Assembly (NCBI GenBank): GCA_034440275.1
Contig: JAWXBS010000054.1
Coordinates: 1 to 57,298, forward strand
Origin: VFBF01 sp034440275
GTDB lineage: Bacteria > Pseudomonadota > Alphaproteobacteria > Caulobacterales > Aquidulcibacteraceae
Length of the DNA stretch: 57,298 nt
Direction of reading: 5' to 3'
Positions within the stretch are counted from its first letter, which is position 1, and every line of letters starts with the position of its first letter. Below, one piece after another: positions 1-7,751 of the stretch. The position numbers and the translations under genes were made by a program. A model generated the notes under the pieces. The model searched no databases. It was not told the DNA's origin and was given only the letters and a program-made list of their open reading frames with translations.

Positions 1-279
1 CTCGGGGGACTCCGTCACCACCGGCTTGCCGGCGCGGATGCAGTCTTCGATCACGCTCTGGCTGTTGGTCTCGACGACGTCATCAACCCCGGCGCCGGCG
101 TAGCAGGCCTTGGCCTGATCGGTCCGGCGCGCGGCTATGCCGCACAGCTGCAGGCCGGGTTTTGACTTGATGGTCTGCAGCGCCACGCCCGAGGCCTGGA
201 ACCCAGCACCGATCATGCCGAAGCGGACCGGACGTCCCTCTGCAGCGCGTTTGGCCAACGCCGTGTCAACGATGAACAT
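1..279 (-). CDS. NAD(P)-dependent oxidoreductase, homoserine-dehydrogenase-like (partial, C-terminus outside window)
   Basis: The minus strand reads an open frame from an ATG at 279 that runs off the window edge; 93 codons are visible. A Rossmann nucleotide-binding segment with GMIGAGFQASG lies around residues 21-31, followed by a second strand and helix. The layout resembles the homoserine-dehydrogenase-like oxidoreductases (often with a later SAF domain) found in surface-polysaccharide clusters; the SAF part would lie outside the window and cannot be checked. A GAGGAAG-like ribosome site precedes the ATG. The gene lies 64 bp downstream of the epimerase gene on the same strand, so the two probably share a transcript and a sugar-nucleotide pathway. 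The substrate is unknown. Confidence 0.6.
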   Translation of the reverse strand, partial: MFIVDTALAKRAAEGRPVRFGMIGAGFQASGVALQTIKSKPGLQLCGIAARRTDQAKACYAGAGVDDVVETNSQSVIEDCIRAGKPVVTESPE

Positions 280-343
280 GACCGCCCTGCTTCCTCATCA
301 ATAGTCCAAGGCGCCGATGGCCCCCCGTCCCGGCCCGACTGTC

Positions 344-1378
344 TCAGCCGTACTGCCAGTACAGCTTGTCGTTCAACAGGCCCGTCTTGCGGTGCTTCAT
401 CAGCATCTTCAGGCGGGTGTAGGGATCGGCGCGGAAAAGTTCTTCCGTCATGTCGATCCGCGTGAACACGTCATGCATCTGCTGGGCGCCCTTTTCGGCG
501 GTCCACTGGCATTTGAAGTCCGGCAGCAGCTTCTGGATCTTGTCGAAGTTCACGCGGTAGCTGCGGTTGTCGGCCGTGGCCTGGCCGACTTCGACTTCGC
601 AATCCGTGAAGACGCGCTTGATGGCTTCCGCGATCTCGATGACCCGGTAGTTCTGGTCGGAGCTGCCGACGTTGAAGACCTGGCCGCTGATGCGCTCGGC
701 GGGCGCCTTCAGGGAGAGGTCGATCGCCTGACAGATGTCGAGAACGTGGACGAGCGGGCGCCATGCGGAGCCGTCGCTGTTCAGCTTGATCTTCTTGGTG
801 GTCCACGCGAGGCCGCAAAGATCGTTCAGCACGATGTCGAAGCGCTGGCGGGGGCTCGCGCCGTAGGCGGTCGCATTGCGCAGAAAGCACGGCGCGAACG
901 AGGCGTCGGCCATCGGGATGACGTCAGCTTCGACCTTTGCCTTGCACTCGGCGTAGGCGGTCAACGGCTGCGGCGGGGTGGTTTCGTCGACGTAGTCGGC
1001 ATTGGCCGGCATGGCGCCATAGACCGAGCACGACGAGGTGTAGACGAAGCGCTTCACGCCCGCCTCTTTGGCCGCCTTGGCGATGCGAACGGAGCCGCCG
1101 TGATTGATTTCGTGGGTCAGCCCCGGGTCCTGCTGGCCGATCGGGTCGTTCGACAGCTCCGCCAGGTGGGCGACCGCGTCATAGCCTTCGAGGTCCTTCG
1201 CCGTGACTTCGCGCAGGTCCTTCGTGATCACTTCCGGGCGGGGGCCTGCCATCGGGTAGAGCCAGCCCTGACGGTAGTAGCCCGTGTCGAAGCCGGTGAC
1301 CTGGTGGCCCTTCCCAAGAAGGTACGGACCAAGGATGGAGCCGATGTAGCCGTCGATGCCCGTAACGAGGACTTTCAT
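344..1378 (-). CDS. NAD-dependent epimerase/dehydratase (extended SDR)
   Basis: This 344-residue protein has the N-terminal nucleotide-binding motif TGIDGYIG (residues 6-13), a serine-rich strand YTSSCSVYG (113-121) and the catalytic YAECK (Tyr142, Lys146). These are the hallmarks of extended short-chain dehydrogenases that act on nucleotide sugars. Length is normal for the family. An AGGAAG ribosome site stands about 9 bases before the ATG at 1378. Together with the downstream oxidoreductase it looks like part of a locus making a modified sugar for LPS, capsule or S-layer glycan. Family membership is clear; whether it is an epimerase, dehydratase or reductase cannot be decided from the sequence. 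Confidence 0.85.
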   Translation of the reverse strand: MKVLVTGIDGYIGSILGPYLLGKGHQVTGFDTGYYRQGWLYPMAGPRPEVITKDLREVTAKDLEGYDAVAHLAELSNDPIGQQDPGLTHEINHGGSVRIAKAAKEAGVKRFVYTSSCSVYGAMPANADYVDETTPPQPLTAYAECKAKVEADVIPMADASFAPCFLRNATAYGASPRQRFDIVLNDLCGLAWTTKKIKLNSDGSAWRPLVHVLDICQAIDLSLKAPAERISGQVFNVGSSDQNYRVIEIAEAIKRVFTDCEVEVGQATADNRSYRVNFDKIQKLLPDFKCQWTAEKGAQQMHDVFTRIDMTEELFRADPYTRLKMLMKHRKTGLLNDKLYWQYG

Positions 1379-1581
1379 GAAATGCGTCTTCCTGCTCCGG
1401 CGCCGGCGTGCGCCATGGTGATCACGGGGTCGTCATAGCGGGCGACCGGGGTCTTAGCACGCCTCTTCGCGCTTGCGGCAGAGCCGGAAGTGCGAAATCG
1501 CTGCAGGCGCGAACAAAGCCGAACCGATGTGCCAAATCGGATCATTCCCGAGGCAGACGGCCTGCCATTAACGTGCCAGCG

Positions 1582-2403
1582 TCAGGCGCGCGCCGGACGC
1601 AGCAGACGTGCCGCATTGAGGCGGCGGCGTAGCGCGCCGGGACGGAAGAGGCTGCGCGCGACGGCTGGAGCGTGAACGCGCAGCGCCGCCAGTCCCGCAA
1701 GGGCGGCGGCGAGCACTGCGAGCGGGGCCGGCGCCCAGGGTCGCACGGCTTCCAGGGCGAGCGCCGCGCACAGACCCGTCGCGAGCACGCCGAACGCCGC
1801 CATGACCCCTCCCGGCCGTCGGTCGGACGCAATCACCAAAGAGATCATCGGCGTCGCCAGCCAACTCACCGCCCATGCGGCTGCAGCGCCGTGCAGACCG
1901 GCAGCGGCCGCACCGACCACGATCCCAAGCAAAGTCGGCGCGAACGCGAGGCAGCGCAGCGCTTCAAGACCCGAGCGGTCCCCGGCCGCAGCGAGCCGCG
2001 AGAGCGTCAGTCCCGGCGCCCCGACGGCGAGAATGGCCGCTAGTTCCGCCCAGAGCGCGCCGGGAAAGAGAACAGGAAGATAGACGCACCCGAACGCCGC
2101 AAGCGCGGTCGCCGGCAACAGGCGAGCGCCGATCGCGGACATCGAGAAGCGCGCGACCGCCTGCGCCAGGATGAGACACCCCGCGCCTGTCGGTCCGAAC
2201 ATGATCGCGGCAAGCGCCCAAACGATTATGCTCGACGCCGCATCGAAACGGCGCTCCGCAGCGATCGTGAGGCATGCGAACGAAACCGCCAGCGCCGCGA
2301 CGCCGATCAGTGCAGGCGCAAAGAGTTGCGACACGGCAAGCGTGGCGACAAGCGCAAGCGCGGGCCGCCATGCCTCCTGTCGATGGACGCCTTCTGCGGA
2401 CAT
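1582..2403 (-). CDS. Polytopic inner-membrane protein, function unknown
   Basis: The 273-residue product is almost wholly hydrophobic, with about eight predicted membrane segments rich in Ala, Leu and Val, and a short basic C-terminal tail (several Arg from about residue 250). I recognise no catalytic motif. Size and composition recall half of a flippase or polysaccharide-export permease, which would suit the neighbouring sugar genes, but this is only context. The ATG at 2403 is the most upstream good start. A gap of about 200 bp without a gene separates it from the epimerase, so co-transcription is uncertain. Confidence 0.55.
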   Translation of the reverse strand: MSAEGVHRQEAWRPALALVATLAVSQLFAPALIGVAALAVSFACLTIAAERRFDAASSIIVWALAAIMFGPTGAGCLILAQAVARFSMSAIGARLLPATALAAFGCVYLPVLFPGALWAELAAILAVGAPGLTLSRLAAAGDRSGLEALRCLAFAPTLLGIVVGAAAAGLHGAAAAWAVSWLATPMISLVIASDRRPGGVMAAFGVLATGLCAALALEAVRPWAPAPLAVLAAALAGLAALRVHAPAVARSLFRPGALRRRLNAARLLRPARA

Positions 2404-2588
2404 GTGTCATCGGATGCCGCGCGCGCGCGCACGACAATCTGAAACGCCTCACATCGTAGGCTTGCATTTCCCACTTGCGCGGAACGCGAAACCGGCGTGA
2501 CCTTGTCACCGCGCGGGCGGGACTGCCCCGCACGCGCCAACAATGCGCCTCGACGACCCGTGAAGCGGGGCGCGGTGAGGAGCGACCC

Positions 2589-4619
2589 ATGGCGAAAGGC
2601 AAATCTGCGGCTGCGAGAGCAGTCGCGCTCGTAGGACCGAACGGCGCCGGCAAGACAACGCTGATGGAAGCGTTGCTCTACTCGGCCGGCGCCATCGAGC
2701 GGCAAGGCGCGGTCCTGGCGGGCACAACGGTGGGCGACGCGAGCCCGGAAGCGCGTGCGCGCGGACAATCGGTCGAAATGTCCATCGCGAGCTTTGCCCA
2801 TGACGGCGACCGCTACGCCCTCATCGACCTCCCCGGCTCCACCGAATTCGCAGGCGAACTCGATCACACGCTCGCCGCCGTCGATCTTGCCGTGGTCGTC
2901 TGTGACCCGGATCCCGACAAGGCGATCCTGCTGCAGCCGACGCTGATCGAACTCGATCGCCTCGGCGTGCCGCGCCTTCTCTTCGTCAACAAGATGGACA
3001 CCGCCCGCGGGCGCCTGCGCGATCTCCTGGAAGCGCTGCAGGCCGTGAGCACCGTGCCGCTCGTCGCGCGCCAGATCCCGATATGGGAAAACGAGAAGGC
3101 CACCGGGTATGTCGATCTCGCGCTGGAGCGCGCCTACGTCTATCGCACCGGCAAGCCATCCGAGCGCATCGACATCCCGAAGGACCTCGTCGACCGCGAG
3201 CACGAAGCGCGCTTCACCATGCTCGAAAAACTCGCCGACTATGACGACGCGCTGATGGAGCAATTGCTTTCCGACCAGACGCCGAGCGTCGATGCGGTCT
3301 TCAAGGATCTGATGCGCGAAACGCAGGAAATGTTGATCGCGCCCGTCTTCCTCGGCTCCGCGCAGGCCGATGGCGGCGTCAACCGCCTGCTGAAAGCGCT
3401 GCGTCACGACACGCCTGCGCCGGATGCGGCGCAGAAACGACTCGGCGTCTCGGGCGCCGGGCTATTCGTCTTCAAGACTTCGCACGCGGGACAAGCGGGC
3501 AAACAGAGCTTCGCACGCGCGTTCGGCGGCGCCGTGACGGATGGAGCGGACCTCGTCCGCCCAGATGGAGAGAAACTCCGCGCATCCGGGATCATGCAAC
3601 TCATGGGCGCCGCGCAAAAGAAGGCCGTCAGCGCCGCGTTTGGCGACGTGGTCGCGGTGGGTCGCATGGAAGGCGCCCGTCCCGGCGATTTCCTCAGCGC
3701 GGAGGGCCGCCCCCACAGCGCGGACAGCACGGCGCACCAGCGTTTCGGCGTCTACGCGCTGGCGATCGCACCGGCCGACCGCAAGGACGATGTTCGTTTG
3801 TCGCAGTCCATGGCGAAACTGGCGGAAGAAGACCCGACGTTGCACTTCGCGATGAACCCGGAAACGCACGAGCTTGTGCTCGAAGGCCAGGGCGAGGTGC
3901 ACCTGCGCATCGCGCTCGACCGCATGAGGCGGCGGTACGGCGTCACCGTCACCACCTCGCGGCCGAAGAGCGCCTACAAGGAAACCGTGCGCAAGGGCGT
4001 TTCCGTGCGCGGGCGCCACAAGAAGCAATCCGGCGGGCACGGCCAGTTCGGCGACGTGGTCGTGGAGATCGCCGCGCAACCCCGCTCCAGCGGCTTCGCG
4101 TTCCACGAGAAAATTCACGGCGGCGTCGTGCCGCGTCAGTACATCCCTGCCGTCGAAGCCGGCGTGCGCGATGGCCTGGAAAAAGGGCCGCTCGGGTTTC
4201 CGGTTGTCGATGTGGCGGTGACGCTGACGGACGGGAGCGCGCATGCGGTGGACAGCTCGGAAATCGCATTCCGCACGGCGGGCCGCATCGCCATGACAGA
4301 AGGCCTGCCGCAGTGCGAGCCGATCCTGCTCGAACCGATCGAAAAAGTGACCATCTACGCGCCGAATACGGCGACCGCGAAGGTCAATTCGATGCTGTCG
4401 GCGCGACGCGGCCAGATCCTCGGCTTCGACGCCCGCGAGGGCTGGCCTGGCTGGGATCGCATCGAAGCCTACCTGCCACAGGCGGATCGTCAGGACCTGA
4501 TCATCGACTTGCGCTCGATCACGCAGGGCCTGGGCACCTATGAGGCGACCTTCGCCCACATGGCCGAACTCACCGGCCGCGAGGCGCAGGACATTGTGCA
4601 GAAGGCAAAGGTGGCGTGA
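2589..4619 (+). CDS. Elongation factor G-like GTPase (EF-G2/FusA2 type)
   Basis: The ATG at 2589 follows a GAGGAG ribosome site and gives 676 residues, close to EF-G size. The G domain has the P-loop GPNGAGKTT (16-24), DLPGS (80-84) and NKMD; downstream are EF-G domains II-V, with the domain IV region around KSAYKET and a C-terminal SMLSARRGQI segment. In classical EF-G the G3 motif is DTPGH, whose His drives ribosome-stimulated GTP hydrolysis; here that position is Ser84. The P-loop also differs from the usual AHIDAGKTT. These changes fit the divergent EF-G-like paralogues present in many bacteria beside a true FusA. The role may be in translation under special conditions and is not established. 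It ends two bases before the convergent RNase gene. Confidence 0.88.
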   Translation: MAKGKSAAARAVALVGPNGAGKTTLMEALLYSAGAIERQGAVLAGTTVGDASPEARARGQSVEMSIASFAHDGDRYALIDLPGSTEFAGELDHTLAAVDLAVVVCDPDPDKAILLQPTLIELDRLGVPRLLFVNKMDTARGRLRDLLEALQAVSTVPLVARQIPIWENEKATGYVDLALERAYVYRTGKPSERIDIPKDLVDREHEARFTMLEKLADYDDALMEQLLSDQTPSVDAVFKDLMRETQEMLIAPVFLGSAQADGGVNRLLKALRHDTPAPDAAQKRLGVSGAGLFVFKTSHAGQAGKQSFARAFGGAVTDGADLVRPDGEKLRASGIMQLMGAAQKKAVSAAFGDVVAVGRMEGARPGDFLSAEGRPHSADSTAHQRFGVYALAIAPADRKDDVRLSQSMAKLAEEDPTLHFAMNPETHELVLEGQGEVHLRIALDRMRRRYGVTVTTSRPKSAYKETVRKGVSVRGRHKKQSGGHGQFGDVVVEIAAQPRSSGFAFHEKIHGGVVPRQYIPAVEAGVRDGLEKGPLGFPVVDVAVTLTDGSAHAVDSSEIAFRTAGRIAMTEGLPQCEPILLEPIEKVTIYAPNTATAKVNSMLSARRGQILGFDAREGWPGWDRIEAYLPQADRQDLIIDLRSITQGLGTYEATFAHMAELTGREAQDIVQKAKVA

Positions 4620-4620
4620 G

Positions 4621-5274
4621 TTAGCGCACCGGCGGCATCGCGACGCGCTGGGACCCACACCGGTCCCGCACGTCGTGGCCGCAGCTGCGGAAGGCGCCGG
4701 ACTTCGCGACGCAGATGCGCACCTCGCGCAGACGGGCGCGATCGCACTGCACCGCGATCATGTCGCGCTTCAGCATGGGATTGGCCGCGATGAAGGACGT
4801 CTCCACATCCGCGCCGGTGATCATGAGCGTGCGATCGAGACGCCGGAACGACGCTGGAATGACGACGCGGTCGCGCACGCGGCGCGTCAGGCTGAAGTAT
4901 GCCTGCGGCGTCAGCCCTGAGCACGCGCCGTGCTCGTCCCACTCGTGCTCGACGAGGCGCGGGCTGGGCATGATGTCGAGCATGGATTGCTTGAGCGCCG
5001 GCGGCACGTCGCGGACGTAGTTCGTCTTGCAGCCGGAAGGCCAGCCACGCTCGAACTGCGGCCACAGGCCATGGACGACGAACGCGAAACGCCGGTCGCG
5101 TCCGCACTGCACGGGGTCGCGGCCTGCGGACTCTGCGCAATAGCTCGGACTCCACGAGAGCGAGAGCAGATAGTAGTCGAAACGTCCCGCGACATCGCGT
5201 CCATCTTGCGCGAACGCAGGTGTCGCAAGTCCGGAGAACATCAGCACAAGCGCGAGCAGCAGACGGAGCGTCAT
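4621..5274 (-). CDS. Ribonuclease T2 family protein, secreted
   Basis: The 217-residue protein begins with a signal peptide (about 22 residues ending AFA). It contains SLSWSPSYC (38-46), the first catalytic segment FVVHGLWPQ with His68, and the second, HEWDEHGACSG, with Glu111 and His115. Known family members cleave single-stranded RNA to 2',3'-cyclic phosphates, in the periplasm or outside the cell. In the second segment the residue before the catalytic His is normally Lys (EWxKHG); here it is Glu114. Activity may therefore be altered. The gene overlaps the upstream methyltransferase by four bases (ATGA), which implies one transcript and translational coupling. Confidence 0.85.
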   Translation of the reverse strand: MTLRLLLALVLMFSGLATPAFAQDGRDVAGRFDYYLLSLSWSPSYCAESAGRDPVQCGRDRRFAFVVHGLWPQFERGWPSGCKTNYVRDVPPALKQSMLDIMPSPRLVEHEWDEHGACSGLTPQAYFSLTRRVRDRVVIPASFRRLDRTLMITGADVETSFIAANPMLKRDMIAVQCDRARLREVRICVAKSGAFRSCGHDVRDRCGSQRVAMPPVR

Positions 5275-6245
5275 TTTTTCTTCCCGGTGTCGGGCGCTAC
5301 CGTTGTGGGAGGCGTCGCCGGCGCCGTCGCGCCTTCAGCCCCCGGCGGCGGCAGACCGCCGGGCTTCCTGAACTTCAGCGTCATGCGGTCGCTTTCACCC
5401 ACGGCGCTGTAGGGCGCGGTATCGAAGCGCGGATCGGGATCCTGGCCCAGCGGCGCGGTGCGCAACGTGGGCGGCAGCGTCCACACGCCGAAGGGATGAT
5501 CGCGATCGTCGCGCGGATTGGCGTTGATCTCGGAAGAACCGACGAACTCGAAGCCCACCTCCTCCGCCAGCATTTTCACGAAGGCTTCCTGCACATAGCC
5601 GTTGGACGCCTGCGGATCCTGCAGGCCCGTGGAGCGCGCGCGATGCTGCTCGATGCCGAGGATGCCGCCCGGCTTCAGCGCCTTGTAGAAGTCCGCAAAC
5701 GCCTTCTCGGTGTAGCCGTCTCCGAGCAGCGTATGGATGTTGCGCGAGAGGATGACCATATCGGCGGAGTCCGACGCCGCCACGCCTGCGCTCCGCGGAG
5801 TCAGAATGCTCATGGCGACGACGCCGAAAGTCTCCGGCTTGTCGACAAAGCGCGCGCGGAACTCATCGAGCGTCAGCTTCTGCGCATCAGTCGCTGTGGA
5901 GGGATCGAAGGAGGCGGCAATCAGCCTGCCATTGTTGCGCGCGAGGTACGGCGCGAGGATGCTCGTGTACCAACCGCGCCCCGGAAACACTTCCACCACC
6001 GTCATGCCCGGCGCCAGGCCGTAGAACTTCAGCGTTTCCACCGGATGGCGCCAGCGATCACGCTCGGGGTCCAATCGCCACGGGCCCGCCGCCGCCCATT
6101 CGAGCGTCCCGACTTCCGGTGCGGGCGCTGCGGCCTCTTCGGCCTGCTTAACCGGCGCGGCGGGCTTGCCGACACCGATCCGGTCGCAACCTGGAACGAG
6201 GAACAGGACGGCCAGCGCCGCGAAGATGGAACGTGAACCCGACAT
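5271..6245 (-). CDS. Predicted SAM-dependent methyltransferase, lipoprotein (COG4798-like)
   Basis: The 324-residue product starts with a lipoprotein signal ending in LVPGC (Cys20), then a Pro/Ala-rich linker. A class I methyltransferase-like domain follows from about residue 60, with the motif VVEVFPGRGWYT (about 85-96) in the place of the usual SAM-binding GxGxG loop, and later strands around DMVILSRNIH. This architecture matches the exported predicted methyltransferases of COG4798, whose substrate is unknown. A SAM-type fold in the periplasm is puzzling because SAM is cytoplasmic, so the fold may have another use. The last residues are three Lys, encoded in an A-rich stretch just before the RNase T2 start. 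Confidence 0.75.
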   Translation of the reverse strand: MSGSRSIFAALAVLFLVPGCDRIGVGKPAAPVKQAEEAAAPAPEVGTLEWAAAGPWRLDPERDRWRHPVETLKFYGLAPGMTVVEVFPGRGWYTSILAPYLARNNGRLIAASFDPSTATDAQKLTLDEFRARFVDKPETFGVVAMSILTPRSAGVAASDSADMVILSRNIHTLLGDGYTEKAFADFYKALKPGGILGIEQHRARSTGLQDPQASNGYVQEAFVKMLAEEVGFEFVGSSEINANPRDDRDHPFGVWTLPPTLRTAPLGQDPDPRFDTAPYSAVGESDRMTLKFRKPGGLPPPGAEGATAPATPPTTVAPDTGKKK

Positions 6246-6320
6246 GCGCCGCCGTTAGCGCGCGCCTTCCGCCAAGTCAAAGCATCGACAGCGACCGCGC
6301 GAGACGGCAGAGTCCGGTCC

Positions 6321-7484
6321 ATGAATCCCTTCACCGTCGCCGTGCCGCAATCGAAACTGGACGCCATAACCGCGCGCTTGCGCGCCTATCCGTGGTTTCC
6401 GGCGCCCGATGACGAGGGCGCCGGATGGTCGCGTGGGATCAACTCCGCGTGGCTGCGCGAAATCTGTGGCTACTGGATCAACGGTTTCAACTGGCGCGCG
6501 CAGGAGAAGGATCTCAACCGCTTCCCGCAGTTCATCGTGCCCGTCGAAGGCCTCGACATCCACTTCGTTCATGTGGTCGGCGAAGCGCAGGGCAAGCGGC
6601 CGCTGCTGATCACGCACGGCTGGCCTGGATCGCACTACGAGTTCTGGGGCGTGATCGAGAAACTGGCCTTCCCTTCCCGCTTCGGCGGCAAGACGGAAGA
6701 TGCGTTCGACGTCGTCGTCCCCTCCCTGCCGGGCTACGGATTTTCCGGAAGGCCTGCGCGGCCTCTTGGACAACGCGCGACGGCGCGCCTGTTCAACACG
6801 CTCATGACCGACGTGCTCGGCTACAAGAGCTACCTCGCGCAGGGCGGCGACTGGGGCTCGCTCGTCACGTCAGCCATCGGCGTCGATCATGGCCCGAGCA
6901 ACGGCGGCGCGTGCCGCGGAATTCATCTCAACATGATGGCGCTGCGTCCCAATCCGCCGATCCCGCAGACGGATGAGGAAAAGAGGTCGCTCGCGCACAT
7001 GGGCGCAGCGCTGCAGGCCGAAGGCGCGTACTTTCAGGAGCAGTCGACCAAGCCGCAGACGCTCGCACACGCGCTGATGGATTCTCCCGTCGGCACGGCA
7101 GCCTGGATTCTCGAGAAATTCCATGGCTGGTCCGATCTCGCCGACCACGGAGACATCGAGCGCGTCTATTCCAAAGATCAGCTGCTCACGAACGTCATGA
7201 TCTATCTCGTCACCGACTCCATAGCGACCAGTGTCTGGTACTACCGCGCGCGGCTTGAAGAAGGCGGCGTGGAGCTGAAAGCCGGTCAGCGTTGCGAAAC
7301 CCCCACTGCCTTCGCTCACTTCCCCGGCGAGCGCATCTTCTCGGCCCCGCCGCGCAGCTGGGCCGAGCGCGCATACAACTTCGTGCGCTGGACCGAAATG
7401 CCCGACGGCGGGCACTTCGCCGCGATGGAAAAGCCGGATGCATTCGTGACGGAGATCAGAGACTGGGCCCGAACGACGCCCTGA
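6321..7484 (+). CDS. Epoxide hydrolase (alpha/beta hydrolase with EHN domain)
   Basis: The 387-residue protein has an N-terminal EHN-like segment (PFTVAVPQSKLDAI, then FPQF, residues 1-100). The alpha/beta-hydrolase core carries the oxyanion motif HGWPGS (99-104), the nucleophile elbow GGDWGS (Asp177) and a C-terminal catalytic His365 in DGGHFAAME. This is the pattern of microsomal/juvenile-hormone-type epoxide hydrolases, which open epoxides to diols through an aspartyl ester. No signal peptide is seen, so it is probably cytosolic. It is transcribed away from the methyltransferase/RNase pair. The physiological substrate is unknown. Confidence 0.9.
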   Translation: MNPFTVAVPQSKLDAITARLRAYPWFPAPDDEGAGWSRGINSAWLREICGYWINGFNWRAQEKDLNRFPQFIVPVEGLDIHFVHVVGEAQGKRPLLITHGWPGSHYEFWGVIEKLAFPSRFGGKTEDAFDVVVPSLPGYGFSGRPARPLGQRATARLFNTLMTDVLGYKSYLAQGGDWGSLVTSAIGVDHGPSNGGACRGIHLNMMALRPNPPIPQTDEEKRSLAHMGAALQAEGAYFQEQSTKPQTLAHALMDSPVGTAAWILEKFHGWSDLADHGDIERVYSKDQLLTNVMIYLVTDSIATSVWYYRARLEEGGVELKAGQRCETPTAFAHFPGERIFSAPPRSWAERAYNFVRWTEMPDGGHFAAMEKPDAFVTEIRDWARTTP

Positions 7485-7751
7485 CCTGTTTCTCGACGTG
7501 TCGCGCTCCCCGAGACCGGCGCCGATCGCGCACTTGCACAGGTGCTTGACGCCAAGCGGAGGGAAGTCGGCGGATTCTGCTCTCGTCGCAACGTCCCTCA
7601 TCTGCGGCGCGCAAATTCCGCGCGTGATGATGGAACCGATATGGCAAAAGCCCGTTACCGTGCAATCTTGCGTCGCCTGTCTGCGTAGTCAGCACTGTAC
7701 CAGATCGTTTGAGGGATGCTCCCATCGGGGCGCAAGGCAGGGGAGCGCGAC

